DNA of 64,000 bases, from positions 558,001-622,000 of the forward strand of contig NZ_JBHSMA010000001.1 in assembly GCF_042655385.1 (NCBI RefSeq), written 5' to 3'. This document shows positions 1-8,755 of this stretch, piece by piece. Within the stretch, counting starts at the first letter, position 1. Each line of letters starts with the position of its first letter. The position numbers were made by a program, and so were the translations under genes. The notes beneath the pieces were generated by a model that was not told the DNA's origin, ran no database searches, and saw only the letters and a program-made list of their open reading frames with translations. The DNA comes from Larkinella bovis (lineage in GTDB: Bacteria; Bacteroidota; Bacteroidia; Cytophagales; Spirosomataceae).

Positions 1-5
1 TAAAA

Positions 6-36
6 AAACCTCACCTGACTAACTCAGATAAGGTTT
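6..36 (-). terminator. Possible second terminator downstream of rpsT
   Basis: Interrupted hairpin: AAACCT (6-11) pairs with AGGTTT (31-36), and CTGA (15-18) with TCAG (24-27), around a small internal loop. On the minus strand the stem runs into seven T residues. It could also end a gene lying left of the window. Confidence 0.5.
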
Positions 37-108
37 CCGTAACGTTGTGTTTGAAGGCATTCGGCGGACCAGAAAGCCGATCAGCCGGACAATCCGCCTA
101 TCAAAAAC

Positions 109-124
109 GCGGACAAATGTCCGC
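109..124 (-). terminator. rpsT terminator
   Basis: GCGGAC (109-114) pairs perfectly with GTCCGC (119-124) over a 4-nt loop. On the minus strand the hairpin is followed by GTTTTTGA, which fits an intrinsic terminator just past the rpsT stop codon. Confidence 0.6.
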
Positions 125-134
125 CAATACTGGA

Positions 135-398
135 TTAAGCCGCAACCGCCAAACCGTTGACGAGTTTCGCCAATTTCGATTTGTTGTTAGAGGCTTTGTT
201 TTTGTGAATGATGTTACGCTTTGCCAGTTTATCCAGCAGCGACGACACCGTTTTATACAATTCCGTTGCAGCTACTTTATCAGTGGTTAGCCGCAATTTC
301 TTGATCATCGTACGGGTCGTTTTGTGTTGGAAACGGTTCAACAAACGCTTCTTTTCGTTTGCCCGGACCCGCTTCAAGGCCGACTTATGATTTGCCAT
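135..398 (-). CDS. rpsT: 30S ribosomal protein S20
   Basis: An 87-residue, strongly basic protein beginning MANHKSALKRVRANEKKR, the hallmark N-terminus of bacterial S20, which binds 16S rRNA early in assembly of the 30S subunit. The length is normal for the family (about 80-90 residues) and the alanine/lysine-rich helical pattern runs to the end. It is a single gene: a hairpin terminator lies within 30 nt of the stop and a Bacteroidota-type promoter match lies about 40 nt upstream. Identification is secure. Confidence 0.97.
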   Translation of the reverse strand: MANHKSALKRVRANEKKRLLNRFQHKTTRTMIKKLRLTTDKVAATELYKTVSSLLDKLAKRNIIHKNKASNNKSKLAKLVNGLAVAA

Positions 399-438
399 TG
401 CTTATTGGTACAGTATACAGTTTTCTCACAAATGTCCG

Positions 439-470
439 CAAAAGTAGGAATTTACGAGAAACAATGCAAA
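439..470 (-). promoter_or_regulatory. Putative rpsT promoter (Bacteroidota type)
   Basis: On the minus strand TTTG (467-470) is followed after exactly 20 nt by TACTTTTG (439-446), a full match to the Bacteroidota housekeeping consensus TTTG-N19/20-TAnnTTTG. It sits about 40 nt upstream of the rpsT start codon. Confidence 0.6.
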
Positions 471-502
471 TTATTCTTCAATTGGGCTTCAAAAAGCGGT
501 TT

Positions 503-904
503 TTACTGACGGATATCAGAACTGATAATAAATACCTTGTCCCAGCTTCCCGCATTATTTTTCACAAATGCCCGTTGCTTTTCATTCTTGTTGTACGTCT
601 CAATATCGGCTTCGCTCTGGAAGGTAAGGTAGTGGACGACATCATATTCTGCCGAAGAACCGCCTGCACCCGGTAAAGCCTTGCCGGAGGTATACGAAAT
701 GATCTGCGGAATTTCATGCTTTAAAGCGGCAAACTCACGCATATGTTGTTCAACCGCTTCATTTTTAGTGCCTTCTTTGAATTTGAAGCACACGATTTGC
801 TGCTTTTGGGCTTTTCTGGAGGGTACATAGGCACCGTAGATTATCAGGCCGAAAATACCAAAGAATAAAAGAATCAGGCTGTAGCCAAGTGATTTACGTT
901 TCAT
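503..904 (-). CDS. Membrane-anchored Dabb-fold (stress-responsive alpha/beta-barrel) protein
   Basis: The start is taken at the ATG giving MKRKSLGYSLILLFFGIFGLI (133 residues); an ATG six codons upstream (922) is possible. A basic N-terminus and one hydrophobic segment (about residues 7-27) suggest a membrane anchor or signal sequence. The remainder has the Dabb/ferredoxin-like pattern: VCFKFKEGT near the start, a central EIPQIISYTSGKAL, a YDVVHYLTFQSEADIETY strand-helix unit, and a C-terminal VFIISSDI. Dabb proteins are small dimeric beta-barrels of varied or unknown function. The neighbour at 995 is transcribed divergently. The function is not known. Confidence 0.8.
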   Translation of the reverse strand: MKRKSLGYSLILLFFGIFGLIIYGAYVPSRKAQKQQIVCFKFKEGTKNEAVEQHMREFAALKHEIPQIISYTSGKALPGAGGSSAEYDVVHYLTFQSEADIETYNKNEKQRAFVKNNAGSWDKVFIISSDIRQ

Positions 905-994
905 GTCGATTGTGAAATTCATGTTATTCGAAATATTATTCTGAATAACATAGTTGTTTATTAATAAAGTATAAACTTTTCTTATTAAAATACT

Positions 995-1999
995 ATGTTT
1001 AGGCAAAGGTACCATCAATCTGTTTGGAAGCAAGTTTTTTGCCTGATTTTTTTGAATGCGGTTTTTCCGGTCTGCGCGGGCACCGGACCGCTGTGGGGAT
1101 TTTACGCCCATAAAAAGATCAATCGACTGGCTGTGTTTACGTTACCTCCTCCTATGATGGTCTTCTATAAAAAGCATATCGACTTCCTGACGGAGAATGC
1201 CGTGAATCCGGATAAACGGCGGTATGCGGTGGTCGGGGAAGCGCCCCGGCACTTTATTGACCTGGATGCGTATGGCGATACCTCGAAAACCGCCCTACCA
1301 CGGAGCTGGAAACCGGCGGTAGACCGGTTTGGTGAGGATACCCTGGCTTTGCACGGGATTGTCCCCTGGCACATTCAATTGACCAAATTCCAGCTGACCG
1401 AAGCCTTCAAGGCCCGTGATGCCCGACGGATTCTGCGAATTTCGGCCGATTTGGGGCATTATATCGCCGATGCCCATGTCCCCCTGCACACGACCCGCAA
1501 CTACAACGGACAATTCAGCGGTCAGCAGGGCATTCATGGTTTCTGGGAATCCAGGCTGCCCGAACTGTTCAGTGATGAATACGACTTTTTTGCCGGACCA
1601 GCCAGTTATATCGATTCGCCCCAAAAGCGGGCCTGGCGGGCGGTTTTCGACGCCCATGCCGCGCTGGATACGGTTTTGCGCCGGGAAAAAGAATTGACAG
1701 AACAGGAAGGAGAAGCCCGGAAATACGGTTTTGAAGACCGGAACAACCAGACCACCAAGGTGTATGCTGAATCATTTTCCCGGAAATACCACGACCAGTT
1801 GCGGGGGCAGGTGGAGCGTCAGATGCGGGCGTCCATCAAAATGGTAGGCGATTTCTGGTACACCTGCTGGGTAGATGCCGGGCAACCCGACCTGGCTGGC
1901 CTCGTTGATTATAAACCGACGGAACAGGATCAGAAGAGCGAAAAGGACGAGCAAACAAACTGGCTCAGGCGGTGGCTGAAGGTGCGCAGCGAAGATTAG
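995..1999 (+). CDS. Secreted S1/P1-type zinc-dependent phospholipase C/nuclease-like protein
   Basis: 334 residues with a signal peptide (about 1-28). The mature protein probably starts close to Trp34 (WGFYAH), matching the S1/P1 nuclease and zinc phospholipase C rule that the N-terminal Trp ligates zinc. Further metal-ligand candidates in the expected order are His39, His86/Asp89 (HFIDLD), His120/His126, and Asp152/His155/Asp159/His161 (DLGHYIADAH), then His181 and Glu185 (GIHGFWE). These support an intact tri-zinc centre. The C-terminal 30 residues are charged and not conserved in type. The substrate (phospholipid or nucleic acid) cannot be told from sequence. The gene ends inside the upstream extension of the next ORF, which is one reason for choosing the later start there. 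Confidence 0.85.
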   Translation: MFRQRYHQSVWKQVFCLIFLNAVFPVCAGTGPLWGFYAHKKINRLAVFTLPPPMMVFYKKHIDFLTENAVNPDKRRYAVVGEAPRHFIDLDAYGDTSKTALPRSWKPAVDRFGEDTLALHGIVPWHIQLTKFQLTEAFKARDARRILRISADLGHYIADAHVPLHTTRNYNGQFSGQQGIHGFWESRLPELFSDEYDFFAGPASYIDSPQKRAWRAVFDAHAALDTVLRREKELTEQEGEARKYGFEDRNNQTTKVYAESFSRKYHDQLRGQVERQMRASIKMVGDFWYTCWVDAGQPDLAGLVDYKPTEQDQKSEKDEQTNWLRRWLKVRSED

Positions 2000-2055
2000 A
2001 ACGAACCATGTGTTCCGAATTTCGTAGTTTCGTCCGCAAAAGTTGCAAATTGACG

Positions 2056-3243
2056 ATGAGTTTACCCAAAATACAATTACGTTCAGGCCGGGAGGAGGCT
2101 ATCCGGCGGTTTCATCCCTGGGTTTTTTCCGGTGCCGTGGCCCGGTCGGAGGGCGATCCGCAGGATGGTGATGTGGTCGAAGTGGTCGATAAAAAAGGAA
2201 ATTACCTCGCGACGGGGCATTTTCACAACGGCAGTATCCAGGTCCGGATTTTTTCCTTCCAGCGGGTTATTCCGGATGTGGCCTACTGGACACAGAAACT
2301 GACAACGATCCGAACCATCCGGAAGACGCTTCTGCCCCCGGATACCAATTGTTACCGCCTGATTCACGGCGAGGGCGACGGCTGTACGGGTCTGGTGGTC
2401 GATATGTACAACGGGGTAGCGGTTTTGCAGGCTCATTCCATCGGGATGCACCGCGAGCGTCACCTGATTACGGAAGCCCTGAAAAATGTCTTCGGTGACG
2501 AACTGAAGGCCGTTTACGATAAAAGTGCCGAAACGCTGCCCGATGAATACGCGGCTACCATACAGAACGCGTATCGGTACGGGTTGGCCACGGTCCCACA
2601 CGAAGTTAACGAAAACGGTCATCGTTTTCTGGTCGACTGGATCAGTGGTCAGAAAACCGGGTTTTTCCTCGATCAGCGCGATAACCGGAAGTTACTGGCC
2701 TATTATTCGGCCGGTAAGAAAGTCCTCAATGCGTTCTGTTATTCCGGCGGTTTTTCCATTTACGCGCTGAAGGCCGGTGCCACGCTGGTCCACTCGGTAG
2801 ACGCATCCCAGAAAGCCATCGACCTGACGAACCGGAATGTCGCCCTGAATTTTGACGGAACCGAAATCGCTGGGCGGCACGAAGCCTTTGCGGATGATGT
2901 GATGAAATACCTTCACGCGCATGACGATCAGTATGAGGTCATGGTTCTGGATCCCCCCGCGTTTGCTAAAAGTCTTTCGGCGCGGCACCGGGCCGTTCAG
3001 GGCTACAAACGCCTGAATGCCGAAGGATTACGCCGATTGGCCAAAGGGGGAATCCTGTTCACCTTTTCCTGCTCCCAGGTCATTGACCGGGAGTTGTTTT
3101 ATAATACGATCGTAGCGGCCGCCATCGAGGCCGGGCGCCAGGTGCGGGTTCTGCATCACCTGAGCCAGCCCGCCGATCATCCGGTTAATTTATTTCACCC
3201 CGAAGGCGGTTATTTGAAAGGACTTGTCTTGTGGGTTGAGTAA
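2056..3243 (+). CDS. rlmI: Class I SAM-dependent rRNA (cytosine) methyltransferase, RlmI family
   Basis: 395 residues starting MSLPKIQLRSG; a longer in-frame start at 1972 would overlap the upstream gene and adds unconserved sequence. The N-terminal PUA-like part (about 1-80, with RRFHPWVFSGAV) is followed by a Rossmann methyltransferase domain: motif I VLNAFCYSGGFS, motif IV LDPPAFAKS, and the late motif FTFSCSQ with the conserved Cys. This is the architecture of RlmI, which makes m5C1962 in 23S rRNA. The symbol is by family and the exact target base is inferred. The gene appears monocistronic or weakly coupled to the following propeller gene 30 nt downstream. Confidence 0.9.
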   Translation: MSLPKIQLRSGREEAIRRFHPWVFSGAVARSEGDPQDGDVVEVVDKKGNYLATGHFHNGSIQVRIFSFQRVIPDVAYWTQKLTTIRTIRKTLLPPDTNCYRLIHGEGDGCTGLVVDMYNGVAVLQAHSIGMHRERHLITEALKNVFGDELKAVYDKSAETLPDEYAATIQNAYRYGLATVPHEVNENGHRFLVDWISGQKTGFFLDQRDNRKLLAYYSAGKKVLNAFCYSGGFSIYALKAGATLVHSVDASQKAIDLTNRNVALNFDGTEIAGRHEAFADDVMKYLHAHDDQYEVMVLDPPAFAKSLSARHRAVQGYKRLNAEGLRRLAKGGILFTFSCSQVIDRELFYNTIVAAAIEAGRQVRVLHHLSQPADHPVNLFHPEGGYLKGLVLWVE

Positions 3244-3273
3244 CAAATCGGGAATATTTATAAACTTGCAGGT

Positions 3274-4410
3274 ATGAAGATAGGACTATTTTGTATTGGG
3301 CTGGCCGGTTTGGTTTCCGTGGCGGCCGATTCCAGCGATATCCAGTTTAGCCGCTATTTCGTGGCGGCCGAAAGTTATGAAACCGTCGGGGTGGTTGATG
3401 TCAATAAAGACGGACGACCGGATCTGGTTTCGGGGGATTTCTGGTACGAAAATTCGAGCGACCCCAAGGCGATGTTTCGGAAGCGCTACCTGATCGGAAA
3501 TCAGAAGCGGTTTGACCAGTATTACGACGATTTTTCAACCATTCCCCTGGATGTCAACGGCGACGGAAATCTGGATATCGTTACGGGTGGCTGGTTTGGG
3601 CAGGATCTGAAATGGCTGGAAAACCCCGGTGTCGGAAAAAAAGGCCTTTGGCCGGTTCACGAAATTGCCAAGGTTGGCAATGTGGAAACCACCCGGGCCT
3701 GGGATGTAGACGGCGACGGGGTCATCGAAATTGTGCCGAACAACCCCAAACATCCGCTGAAATATTTCAAGCTCGAAAAAGGCGGAACGTTTAAGCAGGT
3801 CAATGTTGCCCCTACGCAGGATCACGGACTGGGCGTGGGCGACGTGAACGGCGATGGGCGCAGCGATTTTATTGTCAGCCAGGGCTGGCTCGAAGCCCCG
3901 GTTGACCGGGAAAACGGGCCGTGGACGCTGCACAAAGAATTTGACCTGGGTAGTCACGCCAGCGTTCCGATTCTGGTGGTCGATGTCAATGGCGATAAAC
4001 GCAACGACCTGATTGTCGGGCAGGCGCACGGCTATGGCCTGCATTGGTACGAGCAAACGATGGAAGGGGGGAAACGGGGCTGGAAAAAACACATGATCGA
4101 CGAAAAAGCCTCCCAATATCATGTGCTGGAGTGGGCGGATCTGGATGGTGACAAGAAACCCGAACTGATCACGGGCAAACGGTATCGGGCTCACAATGAC
4201 GGCGATCCGGGGGCCTATGACGATGTGGGTTTGTATTATTTCACCTGGGACGGAAAGGTCTTCGTGAAACACACCATCTCGTACGGGCAACCGGGCAAAG
4301 GCAAAGGAACCGGTATCTACTTCGCCCTGGCTGATCTGCGCGGCACGGGCCGACTCGATATCATCGTAGCCGGGAAAGATGGGCTGGAAGTCTTTTTCAA
4401 CGAAAAATAG
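3274..4410 (+). CDS. Secreted FG-GAP/VCBS beta-propeller protein
   Basis: 378 residues with an apparent signal peptide ending near VAADS. Seven repeats of the DxNxDGxxDl type can be read: DVNKDGRPDLV, DVNGDGNLDIV, DVDGDGVIEIV, DVNGDGRSDFI, DVNGDKRNDLI, DLDGDKKPELI and a degenerate last DLRGTGRLDII. The Asp-rich loops are calcium-binding in FG-GAP/VCBS propellers, so a seven-bladed extracytoplasmic propeller is likely. Such proteins are common in Bacteroidota, often next to sugar-related genes. No catalytic motif was recognised and no ligand can be assigned. Confidence 0.85.
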   Translation: MKIGLFCIGLAGLVSVAADSSDIQFSRYFVAAESYETVGVVDVNKDGRPDLVSGDFWYENSSDPKAMFRKRYLIGNQKRFDQYYDDFSTIPLDVNGDGNLDIVTGGWFGQDLKWLENPGVGKKGLWPVHEIAKVGNVETTRAWDVDGDGVIEIVPNNPKHPLKYFKLEKGGTFKQVNVAPTQDHGLGVGDVNGDGRSDFIVSQGWLEAPVDRENGPWTLHKEFDLGSHASVPILVVDVNGDKRNDLIVGQAHGYGLHWYEQTMEGGKRGWKKHMIDEKASQYHVLEWADLDGDKKPELITGKRYRAHNDGDPGAYDDVGLYYFTWDGKVFVKHTISYGQPGKGKGTGIYFALADLRGTGRLDIIVAGKDGLEVFFNEK

Positions 4411-4422
4411 GGCCGGCGACCA

Positions 4423-4460
4423 GATTCGGCGGATGAGTAAAGCGCCCATCCGTCCGAATC
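4423..4460. terminator. Hairpin between convergent genes
   Basis: GATTCGGCGGATG (4423-4435) pairs with CATCCGTCCGAATC (4447-4460) with a single-base bulge. It lies between the convergent propeller and protease genes and probably ends transcription from one or both sides, though no T-tract follows. Confidence 0.4.
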
Positions 4461-4493
4461 CATGTTGCCAGCCCCCTGATTCAGAAAAACACA

Positions 4494-5516
4494 TTACCGG
4501 ATTTCGCCCGGGATCACTACGATCTCCCGTCGGAAGTTCTCCCGTAAAACCGCCATGGGAATCTGTTGCCCAATGGTTTCTTCGGTCAGGAGCCGATGAA
4601 GATCATCCACTGTCGTAACGGCCTGGTTGTTAAAGCCGACGATAATATCGCCCTGCTGGAGTTCACTGTTGTAGGATACCCCGTCGGCTTCAGTACTGGC
4701 CACGATCACCCCGGTTTTGGCGTTGAGGTGGTTATACTGCTTGATGCGTTCGGTCAGGTTGATGAGCTGTCCCGCAATGCCCAGGTAGCCCCGGCGAACC
4801 CGTCCGTGCATGATCAGCTTACCGGCTACCAGCGCGGTCAGATTCGACGAAACCGCAAAACAGATACCCTGGGCGGGTAGAATCACTGCGGTATTGACAC
4901 CAATCACATCGCCCTGCGAGTTGACGAGCGGGCCGCCCGAGTTGCCGGGGTTCAGGGACGCATCGGTTTGAATGACGTCGTCAATCAAACGACCGGATTC
5001 CGAGCGCAGGGTCCGGCCCAGGGCACTGACTACGCCCGCGGTTACGGAATACTGAAAACCGTATGGATTTCCCACGGCGATTGCGATCTGGCCCACCTGG
5101 ACCTGTTTGGAATCCGCAAACCGGATGGCCTTCAGGTTATCCCCATAGATCTTGATGACGGCGATATCCGTTGCCGGATCACGGCCAATCAGGGTGGCGA
5201 CAAAATCCCGGCCATCGGGCAGGGCCACCTCGATCCGGGAAGCTCCGGCCACGACGTGATTATTGGTAATAATATAGCCATCGGACGAAATGATAAATCC
5301 AGAACCCGTTCCGCCTTCGGGCTGAGGGCGTCCGCGGGCGGGCGATTGGCCCTCTTTCTGCCGGCCACTCACTTTAATCTGGACCACCGACTGGCTCACT
5401 TTTTTCGCTACATTTACGACGGTATTGGAGTAGGAGTCGAGCAAGGGCGCATCCGGGTCTCCGGTTTTTCCGGGCACCGACTCCAGTCCGCTATCGGTTA
5501 CAAATTGTAATTCCAT
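4494..5516 (-). CDS. Trypsin-like S1C (DegP/HtrA-type) serine protease with PDZ domain, no signal peptide
   Basis: Start at MELQFVTDSG (340 residues); the upstream extension to 5591 has no better start context. The protease domain carries a full catalytic triad: His87 (TNNHVVAG), Asp117 (ATDIAVIK) and Ser193 (GNSGGPL). It is followed by one PDZ domain (about 255-335). HtrA proteases are normally periplasmic, but here neither start gives a hydrophobic signal or anchor, so the enzyme is predicted cytoplasmic. Converges on the propeller gene. Substrate unknown; possibly quality control or regulatory cleavage. Confidence 0.88.
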   Translation of the reverse strand: MELQFVTDSGLESVPGKTGDPDAPLLDSYSNTVVNVAKKVSQSVVQIKVSGRQKEGQSPARGRPQPEGGTGSGFIISSDGYIITNNHVVAGASRIEVALPDGRDFVATLIGRDPATDIAVIKIYGDNLKAIRFADSKQVQVGQIAIAVGNPYGFQYSVTAGVVSALGRTLRSESGRLIDDVIQTDASLNPGNSGGPLVNSQGDVIGVNTAVILPAQGICFAVSSNLTALVAGKLIMHGRVRRGYLGIAGQLINLTERIKQYNHLNAKTGVIVASTEADGVSYNSELQQGDIIVGFNNQAVTTVDDLHRLLTEETIGQQIPMAVLRENFRREIVVIPGEIR

Positions 5517-5647
5517 ACCGGAAGCTTGTTTAGTTGTAAATACAACTTTTAAATCGCGTACCAGCTCCAGTGGCTTACCGGAGCCCGCCAATTTGGCAGG
5601 ATTATCTTGTTTTATCGGTCTACCTCAACTAGCTCCACTCGATTAAA

Positions 5648-5824
5648 ATGACGTTTGAAGAATTTTTGGCAGGAAAAAAAATTGACGAAAATCAGTTCAG
5701 ACAAAACGAACCCATCCGCTACCATTCCTGGAAAGCGGAGTTCGAACAGCTTCATCCGGAAAGTTTTACGACCCAAAAGAAATTCCTGATCAATGAGGTT
5801 CGCCGGAAATACCAGGTGCGGTAG
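5648..5824 (+). CDS. Small hypothetical protein (58 aa)
   Basis: An ATG-to-TAG frame of 58 codons reading MTFEEFLAGKKIDENQF, then a charged stretch ending FLINEVRRKYQVR. It is hydrophilic and predicted helical, with no signal or membrane segment. Codon choice (GAG/GAA, CGG, CTG) resembles neighbouring genes. It fills the gap between the divergent protease and glf, and its stop lies 81 nt before glf. Function unknown. The compact soluble composition makes it more credible than a chance frame. Confidence 0.6.
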   Translation: MTFEEFLAGKKIDENQFRQNEPIRYHSWKAEFEQLHPESFTTQKKFLINEVRRKYQVR

Positions 5825-5905
5825 ATAACGTTATGATGGGTCAAACGGACGTTTGATGAAAAATCATTACTTTTAAAACTTTGATAACCCCATTTTTGTC
5901 TGTTT

Positions 5906-7048
5906 ATGCAGCATTACGACTTTGCAATTGTAGGAGCCGGATACGCCGGTAGTGTGTTGGCCGAGCGGCTGGCCAGCCAGTCCGGAAAGAAAGTTCTATT
6001 AATTGATAAACGCCCCCATATCGGCGGAAATGCGTATGATTATTACAATGAGGACGGCATCCTGATCCATTTATACGGTCCGCACATTTTCCACACCAAT
6101 TCTCCGGAGGTTTTCGGCTATCTATCCAATTTCACCGAGTGGCGTCCCTACGAACACCGGGTGCTGGCGTCGGTGGAAGGGCAACTGTTACCGATTCCCA
6201 TTAATCTGGATACGGTCAATAAGCTTTATGGCAAAAACTTCACCTCCGAAGAACTCAGCGAGTATTTCAAAACGGTGGGTGAACCGGTCGAGGATATTAG
6301 AACCTCGGAGGATGTGGTAGTCAGTCAGGTCGGGCGCGACCTGTACGAGAAGTTTTTCAAGAACTACACCAAGAAACAATGGGGCGTCTATCCGTCCGAA
6401 CTGGATAAGTCCGTTACCTCCCGGATTCCAACGCGGACCAACCAGGACGATCGGTATTTCTCGGACGAGTTTCAGTCGATGCCGTTGCACGGTTTTACGA
6501 AAATGTTCGAAAAAATGGTCGATCAGCCGAATATCACGCTGATGCTGAGCACCGATTTTAGGGACGTAAAAGATAGTTTGTCTTACGACCAGTTGATTTA
6601 TACCGGCCCGGTGGACGAATATTTCGACCACTGTTTCGGAAAATTGCCGTACCGCTCCCTCCGGTTCGAGCACCAGACGCTGAACGAAGAATGGCACCAG
6701 CCGGTGGCAGTCGTCAATTACCCGAATGATCACGCCTATACGCGGGTGACGGAATACAAGCACCTGACCGGGCAGGAGCATCCGACCAAAACCAGCATTA
6801 CCTTCGAATACCCGCAGTCGGAGGGCGATCCGTATTACCCGGTTCCCATGCCTGAAAACGCCGAACTCTACCGGAAATACAAACAATTGGCCGATCAACA
6901 GGAAAACGTACATTTTGTCGGCCGTTTGGGGACCTACCGGTATTATAACATGGACCAGGTGGTTGCTCAAGCCTTGACCCTGTACAAAAAACTGGTTGGT
7001 GCCGATTCCCTGGCGGAGGTGGCTCTGGGAAAAAATCCGGCTAAATAA
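5906..7048 (+). CDS. glf: UDP-galactopyranose mutase
   Basis: 380 residues, the normal size. The FAD-binding Rossmann motif AIVGAGYAGSVLAERLA is at the N-terminus, followed by the Glf signatures RPHIGGNAYDYY and HLYGPHIFHTN, KNYTKKQWG, and the C-terminal FVGRLGTYRYYNMDQVVAQA. The enzyme converts UDP-galactopyranose to UDP-galactofuranose in the cytoplasm, supplying galactofuranose for surface glycans. A strong hairpin terminator follows, so the Wzi-like gene downstream is probably a separate transcript although both concern the cell surface. Confidence 0.97.
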   Translation: MQHYDFAIVGAGYAGSVLAERLASQSGKKVLLIDKRPHIGGNAYDYYNEDGILIHLYGPHIFHTNSPEVFGYLSNFTEWRPYEHRVLASVEGQLLPIPINLDTVNKLYGKNFTSEELSEYFKTVGEPVEDIRTSEDVVVSQVGRDLYEKFFKNYTKKQWGVYPSELDKSVTSRIPTRTNQDDRYFSDEFQSMPLHGFTKMFEKMVDQPNITLMLSTDFRDVKDSLSYDQLIYTGPVDEYFDHCFGKLPYRSLRFEHQTLNEEWHQPVAVVNYPNDHAYTRVTEYKHLTGQEHPTKTSITFEYPQSEGDPYYPVPMPENAELYRKYKQLADQQENVHFVGRLGTYRYYNMDQVVAQALTLYKKLVGADSLAEVALGKNPAK

Positions 7049-7065
7049 TCGCCCCGTGTTTATCG

Positions 7066-7115
7066 AACAGCCATTTCCGGTTTTACCGTGTCCCGGTTTT
7101 CAGGAAATGGCTGTT
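7066..7115 (+). terminator. glf terminator
   Basis: Perfect 13-bp stem: AACAGCCATTTCC (7066-7078) with GGAAATGGCTGTT (7103-7115), loop 24 nt, followed by CTTTTTGG. It lies 18 nt after the glf stop codon. Confidence 0.75.
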
Positions 7116-7187
7116 CTTTTTGGTTGATTTTCTCCCTGGAGAATTACTTATTGGACCGGACAGCGTCTAAAGTAAACCAATGGGTTT

Positions 7188-8753
7188 ATGATTCGTACTG
7201 CTGTCCGTATGGGGAAAACTTTCCTTACACTTTTTGCTATCTTTCTGGGGGAACTTACTGTTTTTGGTCAGGATTCAATCCCTGCGCTTACCGTTCCGCC
7301 CAAACCGCCTTTCCAACTCTTTGCCGAAGTGAGTGTGTCGGCCAGCACCGCCCGCCAAACGCCCTTCTGGCTCCGGGCCAATCGGTTTGGAATAGTCCCC
7401 ACTACCTCGCCCTTTATCAGCGCCAGAGTGGGTGTTTCCGCTGAATACCAGTACAGTCTGGGTAATTCGCCGGGCCGGAGCGACGGAAAGCGAAAGCGGG
7501 TTGCCTGGGGATACGGCCTTGAGGTCGTTGGAAATGGAGCCGCAAAAGCCGCCTTGCTGGTGCCGGAAGCCTACCTGAAAGGCCGTTATCAAAAGCTGGA
7601 ATTGCGGATAGGCCGTCACCGGGAGGTCATTGGTTTGGCCGATTCAACCCTGGGAACCGGCTCATACAGCTGGTCGGGAAATGCACTGCCCATGCCGAAA
7701 ATCCAGCTCTCACTGGCTGACTATGCACCGATCGGTTTTACGAAAGGCCTGGTCGCCTTTCGCGGTCTATTTGCTCATGGCTGGTTTGGTAACAACGGTG
7801 TGGTGACCCATTCTTATCTGCACCAGAAAGCCCTCTACGGCCGGTTGGGAAAGGCTGGGTGGCCCGTAAAGCTGTACGCAGGGTTCAATCATCAGGTCCA
7901 GTGGGCGGGCCGGAGCGACGGGATAACGGACGACAGGTTGATTAAAAATGGCCGCTTTCCAACCGGTTTTAGAAACTACCTCAATGTCATGTTTGGTACT
8001 TCGCTGGCGGCCCGGGGCGAAGCGATCGATACGACGGAATATAGCAAAAGCGACCGTGGCAACCGGGTTGGCAATCATCTGGGAACGGTCGATATCGGCC
8101 TGGAGATTCATAAAACGACCTTTTCCATCCTGGTTTATCGCCAGAATATTTACGAGGACGGATCGTTGTATTACCTGACCAATATAGCCGATGGCTTAAA
8201 CGGCATCCGGTTTAAAAATAAAAATCCAGCCGGTGCCCACTGGCACTTTCAGACGATTCTATTCGAGCTGTTAGTGACCAAAAGTCAGGGTGGCTCTGTT
8301 TTTAGTACCGTTAACAAAAAACGGGGTGCCGATAACTACTTCAATCACAGCCAATACCTTGAGGGATGGTCCTATAGGGGGCGGACTATAGGAACCCCCT
8401 TCATTCCGCCCGCGGGTGATACCAACCCGGACCTGCCCCGCTTGTATTCGGAACAGTTACCGGTTTTTACGAATAATAACCGGGTTCGGGTGTTCCATTG
8501 GGGGATGGAGGGAACATTCGATCAGCGCTTTGTTTTTCAACTAAAAGGGTCACTCAGTGAGAGTTTGGGAACGTACAGCAAACCGTTCGGGGAAAAAATC
8601 CGGCAATTTTCGTCGCTGCTGACCCTGCGTTTTCCGGTTAACTGGTTGGGTGGTGTGCAGGCAACCGTGGCTATGGCTTCGGATTTTGGGGGCCTCTATC
8701 CCCGAAATACGGGCTTCCACCTGAGTTTACGGAAAGACTGGATGTCGATTTGA
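7188..8753 (+). CDS. Capsule assembly Wzi-family outer-membrane protein
   Basis: 521 residues. Translation may start here or at the internal Met at 7209, which gives a cleaner signal peptide ending TVFGQ. The mature part is rich in aromatic, alternating beta-strand sequence. Wzi-family features include the early RQTPFWLRANRFG and LRIGRHREVIGL segments, and the chain ends with an aromatic-type beta-signal region (FHLSLRKDWMSI). Wzi proteins are 18-stranded outer-membrane barrels that help attach polysaccharide to the surface. The upstream glf suggests a link with surface glycan. Stops two bases before the convergent small gene. Confidence 0.82.
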   Translation: MIRTAVRMGKTFLTLFAIFLGELTVFGQDSIPALTVPPKPPFQLFAEVSVSASTARQTPFWLRANRFGIVPTTSPFISARVGVSAEYQYSLGNSPGRSDGKRKRVAWGYGLEVVGNGAAKAALLVPEAYLKGRYQKLELRIGRHREVIGLADSTLGTGSYSWSGNALPMPKIQLSLADYAPIGFTKGLVAFRGLFAHGWFGNNGVVTHSYLHQKALYGRLGKAGWPVKLYAGFNHQVQWAGRSDGITDDRLIKNGRFPTGFRNYLNVMFGTSLAARGEAIDTTEYSKSDRGNRVGNHLGTVDIGLEIHKTTFSILVYRQNIYEDGSLYYLTNIADGLNGIRFKNKNPAGAHWHFQTILFELLVTKSQGGSVFSTVNKKRGADNYFNHSQYLEGWSYRGRTIGTPFIPPAGDTNPDLPRLYSEQLPVFTNNNRVRVFHWGMEGTFDQRFVFQLKGSLSESLGTYSKPFGEKIRQFSSLLTLRFPVNWLGGVQATVAMASDFGGLYPRNTGFHLSLRKDWMSI

Positions 8754-8755
8754 AT

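Noticed and set aside
3535..4494. 319-codon antisense frame over the beta-propeller gene
   Set aside because: Shadow of the repeated Asp-Gly codons on the plus strand; no motif and no independent support.
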